In this document: positions 36,772-46,057 of the stretch, piece by piece
Layout of the letters: each line of letters starts with the position of its first letter
How positions within the stretch are numbered: the first letter of the stretch is position 1
Assembly (NCBI GenBank): GCA_016187925.1
Contig: JACPIS010000034.1
Span: 1 to 64,000, forward strand
Reading direction: 5' to 3'
Source of the DNA: Opitutia bacterium
GTDB taxonomy: Bacteria > Verrucomicrobiota > Verrucomicrobiia > Opitutales > Opitutaceae
DNA: 64,000 nt
Translations under genes and position numbers: made by a program
The notes under the pieces: generated by a model
Database searches by the model: none
The model's input: only the letters and a program-made list of their open reading frames with translations
What the model was told of the DNA's origin: nothing

Positions 36772-36804
36772 GAAATGATGAACTTTTTGACGAATATGCC
36801 AGTT
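36772..36804 (+). promoter_or_regulatory. Predicted AraC-family operator, box B
   Basis: 33-nt box with core TGACGAATATGCCA; half-sites AAATG at 36773 and ATATG at 36794, 21 bp apart. 28 of 33 positions equal box C. It lies about 150 bp before the ATG of the first TonB receptor. Confidence 0.55.
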
Positions 36805-36955
36805 GTCTGGCGCGCCTCACTCTAGAGAGGCGTATCACGCTGGACGGGGTAAGGAAAAATACTTGGACGGCCGAAACGCAGGATTATGTAGCAAGCATCC
36901 CTGCAACCCCTTGGCGGGCTCGCGCCGCCCTAGTGACCCTAACCCTACATTACCG

Positions 36956-39900
36956 ATGTGTCATCCCAGCATTGGCCATTCACATGGCTCGTTTGCCCGG
37001 CTGTTGCGCACCACAACAAGCCTGTTCGCCGTCCTGTTCGCTCTTAATGCCACTCTCCTTGCTGCCGACACCGGCCGCCTCGCCGGCACCGTGACGAGCA
37101 AAAGCACCGGCAACGCCCTCCAAGGAGCCACCGTCCAGCTGCCCGCACTCAACCGCTCCACATTGACCGACAACACCGGCAGCTTCATCTTCTTCGATGT
37201 GCCCGCGGGCGACGTGAAGATCACGGTCTCCTACTCGGGCTTCGAGGATCTGACCCAGCAGACGCCCATCACCAGCGGCGGCAGCGTTCAGCTGCAGTTT
37301 GAGATGGCTGCCTCCGACCGCATCGCCCTGGAGAAATTCACCGTCTCCGCCGTCAAGGAAGGCCAGGCGCTCTCCATCACCGAGCAGCGCAACGCCGCCA
37401 ACGTGAAGAATGTCGTCGCCCTCGACGAATGGGGCGTGCTTCCCACGCAGAATGTCGGCGAACTGGCGGCACGCCTGCCGGGTGTCACCTTCACGACGGA
37501 TGAGGACGATCTGGTCTTCAATGTCAGCATCCGCGGCCAGCCCGACAGCTATACGCGCCTCAACGTCGACGGCATGTCGACGACCGGTGTCAGCGGCATC
37601 GGCCGCACCGCCACGCTGCATTCCTTTTCCGCCTCGAATTACGAGCAGATCGAGATCATTGCCGGCCAGACGCCCGACCGGCGCGCCGACTCCCTCGGCG
37701 GCCAGCTCAACCTGAAGACCAAGTCGCCTCTCGCGATGAAGGAAAAGCGCCGCATCAACTACAACGCCAACCTGCGCTACTTCCCCTCGTATGCCGAGCG
37801 CAACGTCTCACTCAAGGACGATCCGCTGCACCCCGACTTCAGCCTCGGCTACACCGAGATCTTCGACGTCTTCGGCGGGCAGCGCAACCTCGGCATCGTG
37901 GTGAACGCCTCTTACCAGGAGGTCGTCAATCAAATCGAATATGACTTCCTGCAATACCAGTTCACCAACGAACCCATCGCCTACTTCCACGACTATGACA
38001 AGCGCAGCGGCCTAAACCACCGCAAGATCTTCGGTTTCAGTGCGCGGGCCGACTACCGTTGGTCCGACAGCACGACGGTTTCCCTGCGTTTCCTCTACAA
38101 CGCCGGCGACGAGCCCTTCTATGACCGCGTACGCGTCAACCCCTTCGCCCCGCGTACTATCTTCAACGGCACCACGGGCGCGATCCTGCCCGGTTTCACC
38201 GCCAATCGCACCGAGGTCCGCGCCACTACCGGCACACGCTTCGATGTCGAAACCTGGGGTTTCTCGTTCAAGAGCAAGAACCCCACGGGCACCCTCACTT
38301 TCGAGCACGACTGGGGCAAGCTGAAGGTCGATCACGCCTACCGCTGGAGCCACACCACGTGGTGGTCCGGCCACGGCAACGACAACCAGGCCGGCCAGTA
38401 CGTCAGCCGCCTGAATGCTCCGCTTGGCTTCATCTTGGACAACTCGAACCTGGACGGGCGGGTCTTCACGCAGACCGCCGGCCCGGACATCTACAATCCC
38501 GCCAGCTACACGCCCATCGTGCTGACCAACGCCAACACGACCACCATCCCGGTTGCACAGACCTCGCGCAGCTTCGTCAAGCGCGACACCGTCACGCGCA
38601 CCAACGAGGTCAGCGCCACCGTCAACGCCAGCTACGACTTCGAGACGGCCATTCCCCTGACGGTCAAGGCCGGCCTCGATACCATCAACAGACGCGTGAA
38701 CAACTTTCAGAACAATCCCCGCCGTTGGTATGGCGTCGTAGGTTCCACGCTGGATGCCGACCTCATGCCGATCAGCCAATTTGAACTGAATCACGGGGGC
38801 AACCGGGTGCCGGCCTATAAGCCGGCGGCCGTATCGAGCACCCTGGGCAACTCCGCCCTCTGGTACGAGGATGTGAACTTCAACGCGACTTCGCCCTACA
38901 CCAGCCGTCGCATCATGGAGGAAGGCGTCGATTCCGCCTACGTGCAGCTCCAGTTCAAGCCCCTGCCCAAGCTGACCGTCCTCGGCGGCGTGCGCCAGGA
39001 ATGGGTCAGCACCGACACGTTCACCTATTTCCGCGCCCGCTCGACCCTGATCGCAGCCGAGCCCAACCATTACAAGCGTGCTGCGTTGGACTATCAAAGG
39101 CAGACGACAAGCGGCGACTACTCGAATTCCTTCCCGAGCATTCACCTCTCCTACGACATCACAGCTAACCTGAAGGCCCGTGCAAGCTGGTCCACCAGCT
39201 ACGGCCGTCCAACGCTGGCGCAACTCGTCCCCGGCGTGGTCCCCAACGATGCCGCTCAGACGGTTACTATCGGCAATCCGTCGATCAAACCGCAGTTTGC
39301 CGACAACATTGATCTCAAGCTCGAATACTACTTCAAGAACAACGGCACGGCCTCGATCGGCGTCTTCCGCAAGGACATTACCGACTTCATCAGCGGCAAC
39401 CTCAACTCCGGCGTGCAGGTGCCAAGCGGCCCGGACAATGGCTTCGATGGCCTCTACGGCGGCTACACCATCTTCCGGCCGACCAACATCGGCAGCGCCA
39501 AAGTTGAGGGCATTGAGATCGATTACCGCCAGCGCCTCTCCTTCCTGCCAGGCGCACTCAAGGGTCTGACCGTTTCGGCTAACTACACCTACCAAAAAAC
39601 GGAGGGGAAGTTCAGCGGCACCACCATCCTCACGACCAGCCAGGTTGCGAACTTCGTGCCGCACCTGTTCAACGCCCGCCTGCAGTACGCCTACGGAAAG
39701 TTCGGCGCCTCCTTCGACGCCAACTTCAAGGGCAAACACCTCTTGGTGTTCAGCTCTACGGCCGGCGCGAGTCGCTACCAGAGTGATCTAGTACGCTACA
39801 ACGTAGGCTTCACCTACCGCCTGCACCCGACGGCGACTGTGTTCCTGAACTTCGACAACATCACGGAGGCAGGTCCCGAACAATACTTCGCCATCGAGAG

Positions 39901-39964
39901 CCGCACCAGCCAGAGACTGAAGGCCCCGACCGCGATCAAGTTCGGTATCACCGGCCAGTTCTAA
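36956..39964 (+). CDS. TonB-dependent receptor with N-terminal carboxypeptidase-regulatory-like domain
   Basis: 1002 residues from the ATG at 36956, chosen because the signal sequence (LLRTTTSLFAVLFALNATLL) follows; the frame is open upstream. Residues about 42-115 are a CarboxypepD_reg-like domain (GRLAGTVTSKSTGNALQGAT). Then a TonB-box-like LEKFTVSAVKEGQALS, plug domain (LPTQNVGELAARLPGVTF, then IEIIAGQTPDRRADSLGGQL), and a long beta-barrel ending in TAIKFGITGQF. Imports a large ligand through the outer membrane, here probably a glycan or muropeptide. Followed by a strong terminator; the 5' leader is about 150 bp. Confidence 0.92.
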   Translation: MCHPSIGHSHGSFARLLRTTTSLFAVLFALNATLLAADTGRLAGTVTSKSTGNALQGATVQLPALNRSTLTDNTGSFIFFDVPAGDVKITVSYSGFEDLTQQTPITSGGSVQLQFEMAASDRIALEKFTVSAVKEGQALSITEQRNAANVKNVVALDEWGVLPTQNVGELAARLPGVTFTTDEDDLVFNVSIRGQPDSYTRLNVDGMSTTGVSGIGRTATLHSFSASNYEQIEIIAGQTPDRRADSLGGQLNLKTKSPLAMKEKRRINYNANLRYFPSYAERNVSLKDDPLHPDFSLGYTEIFDVFGGQRNLGIVVNASYQEVVNQIEYDFLQYQFTNEPIAYFHDYDKRSGLNHRKIFGFSARADYRWSDSTTVSLRFLYNAGDEPFYDRVRVNPFAPRTIFNGTTGAILPGFTANRTEVRATTGTRFDVETWGFSFKSKNPTGTLTFEHDWGKLKVDHAYRWSHTTWWSGHGNDNQAGQYVSRLNAPLGFILDNSNLDGRVFTQTAGPDIYNPASYTPIVLTNANTTTIPVAQTSRSFVKRDTVTRTNEVSATVNASYDFETAIPLTVKAGLDTINRRVNNFQNNPRRWYGVVGSTLDADLMPISQFELNHGGNRVPAYKPAAVSSTLGNSALWYEDVNFNATSPYTSRRIMEEGVDSAYVQLQFKPLPKLTVLGGVRQEWVSTDTFTYFRARSTLIAAEPNHYKRAALDYQRQTTSGDYSNSFPSIHLSYDITANLKARASWSTSYGRPTLAQLVPGVVPNDAAQTVTIGNPSIKPQFADNIDLKLEYYFKNNGTASIGVFRKDITDFISGNLNSGVQVPSGPDNGFDGLYGGYTIFRPTNIGSAKVEGIEIDYRQRLSFLPGALKGLTVSANYTYQKTEGKFSGTTILTTSQVANFVPHLFNARLQYAYGKFGASFDANFKGKHLLVFSSTAGASRYQSDLVRYNVGFTYRLHPTATVFLNFDNITEAGPEQYFAIESRTSQRLKAPTAIKFGITGQF

Positions 39965-39983
39965 GGAGCACCGGATTCATTTC

Positions 39984-40013
39984 GGGGACGGCCTCCATGG
40001 CCGTCCCCTTTTT
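39984..40013 (+). terminator. Rho-independent terminator of the first TonB receptor
   Basis: 10-bp perfect stem GGGGACGGCC/GGCCGTCCCC (39984-39993 with 39999-40008), then TTTTT, 20 bp after the stop. Confidence 0.95.
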
Positions 40014-40063
40014 GAACGAGCGACCCGTTGACGGGTCTTCAGCCAACCAACGAAGAATTGACA

Positions 40064-40096
40064 GAAACGATGAACCTTTTGGCGAAAACGCCAGTT
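40064..40096 (+). promoter_or_regulatory. Predicted AraC-family operator, box C
   Basis: 33-nt box with core TGGCGAAAACGCCA, a perfect palindrome apart from the centre; half-sites AAACG at 40065 and 40086, 21 bp apart. A -35-like TTGACA lies just before it (40058-40063) but no matching -10 is obvious. It sits about 190 bp before the second TonB receptor; the rest of 40097-40285 is A/T-richer leader with no gene. Confidence 0.55.
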
Positions 40097-40285
40097 AAGA
40101 GTCGCTCCAACCTCTGAATCTCAAAAAGAGAATCAAACAAAGACGGAAATCTGCTTGGAGCCGGCGCTGGTTTGGTTAAACGAATAGCCTCATCAATTGG
40201 CTGGATAATTGCATATCCCCCTGGTCACCCCCTTGTTTTTGCGTCACCTGCGCAAGAACCATAACCCGCACACACACCAACCCGT

Positions 40286-43174
40286 ATGAACGCCCGTTAC
40301 CCGTGGAATCGTTCGACCTGTCTCGCGGTTCTTGCCGCCGTGAGCATCGTCCCCACCGCGATGGCCCAGCAGGCCGCCGCTCCGAAAGAGGAAAAGCCCG
40401 ATACACCCGTCAAGCTGGAGAAGTTCGTCGTCACCGGCTCATCGATCAAGCGCGTGGCCGACGAAGGCGCGCTGCCCATCTCCGTCTTCACCAAGCTCGA
40501 TCTCGAGCAGGAAGGCATTGCGAGCGCTGAGCAGCTCATCATGAACCTCAACATCAACGGCAACGGCCTCGACAATCTGGCGTCGAACGCCGACGTCGTC
40601 GCTGGCGCCCAGCGCGGCAACAACGGCGCCACCTCCGCCAATCTCCGCGGCCAGGGTTCCAATGCCACGCTGGTTCTCCTCAACGGCCGCCGCGTCGCCT
40701 CGCATGGCCTCAACGGCGGCGTGGTCGACCTCAACTCCATCCCGTTCGCCGCCATCGAGCGCATTGAGGTTCTCAAGGACGGCGCTTCCGCCATCTACGG
40801 CACCGACGCCGTCGGTGGCGTCATCAACTTCATCACCAAGCGTGATTTCCAGGGCCTCGTCGCCAACGCCTCGTCCGACGTCACCCAGGACGGCGGTGGC
40901 AACATCTTCCGCTACTCGCTCGTCGGCGGCTGGGGCGACCTCAACAAGGATAAGTGGAACATCATGGCCTCGCTCGCCATCTCCGACAGCAAGGTGCTCC
41001 GCGGCGAGGATCGCGACTTCGTCAACACCTTCCAGCCCGATCGCGGCATCTCGCCCGACACCCGCGGCGCGCCGATCGCCACCATCTTCGCAATCAGCTC
41101 GATCTACAACGTCCTCAGCCGCGACAACATCAACGCCACCGGTCGCAGCACCGGCCCGATCGATCCCGCCAATCCCGCGCTCCGCGTGAACGGCATCAAC
41201 ATCAGCGACCTGCCGACCAACACCGCCGGTTATGCCGGACTGGACGGCATGGGCCCCTACGACGAGCTGCTCTGGAACTCCCCGTCAGCCAAATACGGCT
41301 CCGCCTGGGATACCGGCCGCGCTGCCGTGCTCCAGCAGCCGGTGAAAAACACCAATTTCGTGGGTCGCGGCTCCTACAAACTGGGCGATCACCTGCTCAC
41401 CCTCGAAGCCGTCGTCGGCCGATCCGAATCCAACAAGAGTTTCTCGGCCAATCAGATTTCCAGCTCCACGTCGTCGACCAATCCTTTCTTCAATCTCGCC
41501 TACCCGAGCACAGGCGCGGACTACACCCGCGTCTTCAACGCCCTCGTCGCCTATTTTCCCGCGCTCGAGGTCAACCGCGGTCGGCCCATGCCGTTCCGCT
41601 GGCGCGCCCTGCCCGTCGGCAGCCGCGAGATCAGGACCGTCAGCGACACCAGCCGTTTCCTCCTCGGCGCCGAGGGCCCTCTCCCGTTCCTGCGTGACTG
41701 GGAATACCGCTCCGGCCTCGCGCAGGCCGAAAGCAAGAGCAAGTCCCGCCTGAATCGCGGCTATTTCTACGCCTACCCGTTCGCCGCTCTCATCAACACC
41801 GGCGTACTCAATCCGTTCTCCTACACCCAGACCCCGGAGGCTCTCGCCGCGCTCGACAAGGTGCGCGCCGATGGCGTCGAACTCTACGGCGGCAAGTTCA
41901 CCACCACGACCTTCGACTTCACCGCCTCGGGTCCGGTGTGGCAGCTCCCCGCCGGCGAGATGCAGGGCGCGGTCGGCCTTGATTTCCGCCGGGAGGAATA
42001 CTCCTTTGTCGGCGATCAGCGCGGCAATCCGAGTTCCACCACCAATTTCATCTTCAACGCGCCCTTCGACAACGCACTTGCCACCGCCGGCACCCTCAGC
42101 CGCGACATCAAGGCCGTCTTCGCCGAGTTGCAGATTCCGCTCTGGAAGAACTTCGATCTGAACGTCGCCGGCCGCCGCGACGACTACACCGGCTTCGGCA
42201 GCACCACCAATCCGAAGATCACGCTGCGCTTCTCTCCCACCGACAAGATCCTCTTCCGCGCCTCCTACAGCACCGGTTTCCGCGTGCCGACCTTCAAGCA
42301 GCAGTTCGACCCGCGGTTCGAGAGCGTCTATTCCGGCCTCGATCTCGTTAATCCCTACACGCACGCTCCAATTCCGGCCAACAGCATCCTGATCTACTCG
42401 GGGGGCAAGAGCAGCCTCGAGCCCGAGGAAGCCAAGATGTATTCCGCCGGCGTCGTCGTTTCGCCGATCAAGAACATCACGTTCAGTGTCGACTGGTGGT
42501 CGGTCAACCGCGATGGCACCATCCTCATCCTCGGCCCGAGCACGATCCTGGCCAACTACCAGCTGTTCTCCGACGCCATCATCCGCGACAGCGCCAACAC
42601 GATCTCGGCCATCGACAACCGCTGGCTCAACGCCGGCGAGACCGAGACCAAGGGCATCGAATATACAGGTCGCGGCGAGTTTGATCTCTGGGGCGGTAAG
42701 GTCATCGGCGACGTGAACGTCTCCCAGCTCCTCAAGAAGCGTTCGCGCCTCGTCGCCTCCGCCGCCTGGGGCGCCAGCGAGGTGGGCCGCTTCACCCGCG
42801 CGAGCGACATCGGTCTGAAGTGGAAGTCCACCGCGTCCGTCTCTTATCGCAAGGGCAAGTGGACCGGCCGCGTCAGCCAGCTCTACCGCGCCGGCTACAT
42901 GGACTACGTCGCGCCCGGCGTCCTCGCCGGCCTCGTCCGTCCCGTGAACTGGAACCCGAAGGTCGACGAATACATCACCTACAACGCCAGCCTGACCTAC
43001 CGCTGGAACAAGGACCTCACCGTCATCGCCGGCATCAAGAACCTCTTCAACACCGACCCGCCCTTCTCCGTCGCCTACGACACCAACACCGGTGCCGGCA
43101 GCAGCTGGGAACCGCGTGTCGCCGACCCGCGCGGCCGCGCGTTCACTCTGTCGGTCGAATACAAGCTCTTCTAA
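40286..43174 (+). CDS. TonB-dependent receptor (no regulatory domain)
   Basis: 962 residues, ATG at 40286, signal peptide about 1-28 (CLAVLAAVSIVPTAMAQ). TonB box region VKLEKFVVTGSSIKR at about residue 41, then the plug (NLRGQGSNATLVLLNGRRV, then IERIEVLKDGASAIYGTDAV) and a 22-strand-type barrel ending FTLSVEYKLF. Upstream carries box C. It runs into the DUF1460 gene 86 bp downstream across a strong terminator, so some read-through or separate control of that gene is likely. Confidence 0.93.
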   Translation: MNARYPWNRSTCLAVLAAVSIVPTAMAQQAAAPKEEKPDTPVKLEKFVVTGSSIKRVADEGALPISVFTKLDLEQEGIASAEQLIMNLNINGNGLDNLASNADVVAGAQRGNNGATSANLRGQGSNATLVLLNGRRVASHGLNGGVVDLNSIPFAAIERIEVLKDGASAIYGTDAVGGVINFITKRDFQGLVANASSDVTQDGGGNIFRYSLVGGWGDLNKDKWNIMASLAISDSKVLRGEDRDFVNTFQPDRGISPDTRGAPIATIFAISSIYNVLSRDNINATGRSTGPIDPANPALRVNGINISDLPTNTAGYAGLDGMGPYDELLWNSPSAKYGSAWDTGRAAVLQQPVKNTNFVGRGSYKLGDHLLTLEAVVGRSESNKSFSANQISSSTSSTNPFFNLAYPSTGADYTRVFNALVAYFPALEVNRGRPMPFRWRALPVGSREIRTVSDTSRFLLGAEGPLPFLRDWEYRSGLAQAESKSKSRLNRGYFYAYPFAALINTGVLNPFSYTQTPEALAALDKVRADGVELYGGKFTTTTFDFTASGPVWQLPAGEMQGAVGLDFRREEYSFVGDQRGNPSSTTNFIFNAPFDNALATAGTLSRDIKAVFAELQIPLWKNFDLNVAGRRDDYTGFGSTTNPKITLRFSPTDKILFRASYSTGFRVPTFKQQFDPRFESVYSGLDLVNPYTHAPIPANSILIYSGGKSSLEPEEAKMYSAGVVVSPIKNITFSVDWWSVNRDGTILILGPSTILANYQLFSDAIIRDSANTISAIDNRWLNAGETETKGIEYTGRGEFDLWGGKVIGDVNVSQLLKKRSRLVASAAWGASEVGRFTRASDIGLKWKSTASVSYRKGKWTGRVSQLYRAGYMDYVAPGVLAGLVRPVNWNPKVDEYITYNASLTYRWNKDLTVIAGIKNLFNTDPPFSVAYDTNTGAGSSWEPRVADPRGRAFTLSVEYKLF

Positions 43175-43213
43175 GCACGCCGGGCCCCTCGGCCTGGACA
43201 ACGAAACTCTCGA

Positions 43214-43243
43214 GGGGCGGTCCAACCGGACCGCCCCTTTTTT
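43214..43243 (+). terminator. Rho-independent terminator of the second TonB receptor
   Basis: 10-bp perfect stem GGGGCGGTCC/GGACCGCCCC (43214-43223 with 43228-43237), then TTTTTT, about 40 bp after the stop and 17 bp before the next ATG. Confidence 0.95.
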
Positions 43244-43260
43244 CTCTCTCCACCTCCATC

Positions 43261-44277
43261 ATGATCCTCCGTCTCCTCCGCTTTTCGCTGGCCGCCGCAT
43301 TCTCGCTGGGCACGGCGGGCTTGGTTGTCGCCGATCCGCCGGCTCCGGCGTCGACCGCCGTCCCCGCCGACGCGCAGCCGCTGCTCGCCAAGCCGCTCTA
43401 CCAGTTCACCGAGGCCGAGGTCGGCCGTTACCTCGCCTACCTGCAAACCGCCGAGCCCGACCTGCGCCGGCGCATCGTCCATCTCGCGCGCAAGAATCTC
43501 GGCCAGCCCTACGAACTCTACCTGCTCGGCGAAATGCCGTTCGAGAACTACGACCCGCAGCCGATCTACAGCCTCGGCAAAAGCGATTGCCTCGTCTTCA
43601 CCGAGCACACCTACGCCATGGCGCTCAGCCGCGACTGGACCGGATTCGTGCGCCTCCTGCAGCGCATCCGCTACCGCGACGGCCGCCTCGGCGTCGCCAC
43701 CCGCAACCACTTCACCGAGGCCGACTGGAATCCCTCCAACCGCTGGCTCGTCCACGAGGTCACCACCGAACTCGCCAACGGCAAGGCCGTGAAATTCGAC
43801 GAAAAGATCGACCGCGCCCGATTCCTCCTCGGCCGCTACCATCTGAAATCCGATTACACGGTCGAGCTGCACCACGACGCCTACCTGCCCTACGCCGAAG
43901 TCGCCCGCGTCGCGGCCGGCCTGCGCGACGGCGATTTCGTCAATGTCGTGCGTGGCGTCGTCAAGCCGGGCGCGCCGATCAACGACATCTTCGGCGGCAA
44001 CGCCTGGGTCGGCCACACGGGCCTCGTCGCCCATGGCCCCGACGGCACACTGCACATCATCCACTCGTCGGAGCCCGTCGTGCGCGAGGAGACCTTCGCC
44101 TCGTTCATCGCCCGCGAAACCGCCCACAACACCGAGCGAGACGCGGCCGGCAAGCCGCGCCTGCTGGGTTTCAAGTTCCTCCGCCTGCAGGACGACCCGT
44201 TGGCCAACCTCCGGCAGATCGACGGCGCCGACACTCCCCGCGTGACTTTGCCCGGCGGCGTTTCGGCTGGGCTCTAG
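43261..44277 (+). CDS. DUF1460 family N-acetylmuramoyl-L-alanine amidase-like protein, secreted
   Basis: 338 residues, ATG at 43261, signal peptide 1-25. Family motif GKSDCLVFTEHTYAMAL with the likely nucleophile Cys at about residue 110, and NAWVGHTGLVAHG with His at about 252, as in NlpC/P60-like folds. Bacteroides homologues cleave the amide between anhydro-MurNAc and the stem peptide. Placed after a TonB receptor and before an M20 peptidase it would split imported muropeptides in the periplasm; this order is inferred. Confidence 0.8.
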   Translation: MILRLLRFSLAAAFSLGTAGLVVADPPAPASTAVPADAQPLLAKPLYQFTEAEVGRYLAYLQTAEPDLRRRIVHLARKNLGQPYELYLLGEMPFENYDPQPIYSLGKSDCLVFTEHTYAMALSRDWTGFVRLLQRIRYRDGRLGVATRNHFTEADWNPSNRWLVHEVTTELANGKAVKFDEKIDRARFLLGRYHLKSDYTVELHHDAYLPYAEVARVAAGLRDGDFVNVVRGVVKPGAPINDIFGGNAWVGHTGLVAHGPDGTLHIIHSSEPVVREETFASFIARETAHNTERDAAGKPRLLGFKFLRLQDDPLANLRQIDGADTPRVTLPGGVSAGL

Positions 44278-44350
44278 ATCGCCGCCCTTCGGTTCCAAAC
44301 AGCGAATGAGCATCCACGAGAACCCCCATTCCGAGGAGAGAGGCCCCGTA

Positions 44351-44376
44351 AGGCGCGACCTCGTGTCGCGCCTTTT
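44351..44376 (+). terminator. Terminator-like hairpin after the DUF1460 gene
   Basis: 9-bp perfect stem AGGCGCGAC/GTCGCGCCT (44351-44359 with 44365-44373), then TTTG. It may also be a repeat-family member. Confidence 0.6.
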
Positions 44377-44466
44377 GCCTAGGCCGCGTGCAAGGTGCGG
44401 TCCTACGTCCGACGGCTTATGCGTGGTTCTTTGTGCCCATTCGTGGTTAAAAATTTCCCCCGTCTC

Positions 44467-45666
44467 ATGATCCCTTCCGCCATCGCCGCCCTGCCGGCCC
44501 GCACCGCCGAGCTCGCCGCGCTCCTCGAGCGCTGGGCCAACATCAACTCCGGCTCCGGCCACGCCGCCGGCCTCGCCCGCATGTGCGGCGTGTTGCGCGC
44601 CGACTTCGCCGCCGCCTTTCCCACCGCGACCATCGAGGAACGTTCCGCCGATGCCCCGGGTTTCAACCCGTCCGGCGTCAAGGCGCTGCGCTTCCGCCTG
44701 CGTCCCGCCGCGCCGACCCGCGTTTTTCTCTGCGGCCATTACGATACCGTCTACGAAGCCAACGACGCCTTCCAGGTCTGCCGGTGGACCGACGCCCAGA
44801 CGCTCAACGGACCCGGCGTCACCGACATGAAGGGTGGCCTCGTCGCGTTGCTCGCGGCGCTCCAAGCCTTCGAGCAAACGCCGCACGCCGCGCAGATCGG
44901 CTGGGAAATCCTGCTCACCCCCGACGAAGAAACCGGCTCGCATGGCACCCGCGCGCTGTTCGAGGAGGCCGCGCGCCGCAACCACTTCGGCTTCGTCTTC
45001 GAGCCCGCCCGTCCGACCGGCGATGTCATTCACTCGCGCAAGGGCACGGGCGGCATCGTCGCCACCTGCCACGGCCGCGCCGCCCACGCGGCGAAAATCC
45101 CGAACGACGGTCGCAACGCCATCCTCGGTCTCGCCGCGTTCCTCCTCGCCGCCGCGAAGATTCCGGCCGAGCAGCCCGGCGTGCTCGTGAACGTCGGCAA
45201 CATCAAGGGCGGCACTCCCGCCACGAACGTCGTGCCGGATTTTGCCCAGGCCGAGATCGATCTCCGTGTCACCAAGATGTCCGACCGCGAGCCGCTCTTC
45301 GCCCGGCTCGAGGCCCTCGCCGCCGAGATCGGCGCTGCCTATGAGGTGAAGTTCGAACTCAAGGGCGGCCTCAACCGGCCGCCGAAGGAGAACCATCCGA
45401 CCGAAGCGGCGTTGTTCCCCGCGTTTCAGCGCGCCGCGCAGGATGTGGGCATCAAGCCTTTCGACTGGGTGCATGGCGGCGGCGCCTCCGATGGCAACTT
45501 CCTCGGCGCCGCCGGTCTGCCCTGCTTCGACGGCATCGGCCCCGAGGGCGACCACCTGCACAGCACCCGCGAGTATTGCCGCGTCGCGACCATCGCCCCG
45601 CGCGCGGCCAACGTCGCGCTCTTTCTCCATCGCCTCGCCGCCGGCGAAATTCCGTTCCCGCGGTGA
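44467..45666 (+). CDS. M20 family metallopeptidase (carboxypeptidase G2-like)
   Basis: 399 residues from the ATG at 44467; earlier in-frame sequence is not protein-like. Zinc-binding motifs: CGHYDTVYE (His), GVTDMKGGL (Asp), TPDEETGSHGT (catalytic and metal Glu) and GDHLHSTREY (His); the dimerisation domain lies between. No signal peptide, so it acts in the cytoplasm, probably trimming dipeptides or acylated amino acids. With the amidase before it and the dipeptide epimerase further on, a role in using muropeptide-derived peptides is plausible. Confidence 0.88.
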   Translation: MIPSAIAALPARTAELAALLERWANINSGSGHAAGLARMCGVLRADFAAAFPTATIEERSADAPGFNPSGVKALRFRLRPAAPTRVFLCGHYDTVYEANDAFQVCRWTDAQTLNGPGVTDMKGGLVALLAALQAFEQTPHAAQIGWEILLTPDEETGSHGTRALFEEAARRNHFGFVFEPARPTGDVIHSRKGTGGIVATCHGRAAHAAKIPNDGRNAILGLAAFLLAAAKIPAEQPGVLVNVGNIKGGTPATNVVPDFAQAEIDLRVTKMSDREPLFARLEALAAEIGAAYEVKFELKGGLNRPPKENHPTEAALFPAFQRAAQDVGIKPFDWVHGGGASDGNFLGAAGLPCFDGIGPEGDHLHSTREYCRVATIAPRAANVALFLHRLAAGEIPFPR

Positions 45667-46057
45667 CCCGCGCTTCTCCGTCAGCCACGCAGGAGCCTGC
45701 GGGCAGACGACCCGAATGCGGTGCCGCGGATGCATCGGTTGATCGCCTGCCAGCGGCACCTGCAACCGGGAGCCCACCAGATCACCGGCCCTGCTCCGGC
45801 AACCACAACCCCCCGTGGGAGCGAGCGTGCTCGCGACACCCCGCGCGGCGCGTAATAAACCCCGGATTCCGCAATTGGAGCACGCGCAGGAGAGTGTGGG
45901 AGCGGCTTTACGCCGCGACTTTCGGGTGCGACACGTTGAGGCTACGAGTCGGGGCGTAAAGCCCCTCCCACATTTCCTGCCATCACGGAATCCGGGATAA
46001 ATCCACCGATTCCCTGTCACCTCTCCGGGCTTTCCGGGCACTTCATTCTGACGCACA
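45667..46057. other. Repeat-rich intergenic stretch, no gene seen
   Basis: Contains a CGTGGGAGCGAGCGTGCTCG palindrome near 45815-45835 and the palindrome at 45896-45972, framed by CCCGGATTCCG (from about 45861) and its complement CGGAATCCGGG (about 45986). No credible gene. Confidence 0.65.
45896..45972. repeat. Palindromic repeat, GTGGGAGCGGCTTTACGCCG family
   Basis: Left arm GTGGGAGCGGCTTTACGCCG and right arm CGGGGCGTAAAGCCCCTCCC. The same family forms the repeat at 52621-52686. Confidence 0.8.

Noticed and set aside
40058-40063. TTGACA before box C as a definite sigma-70 promoter
   Set aside because: No acceptable -10 sequence at normal spacing was seen, so only the box was annotated.
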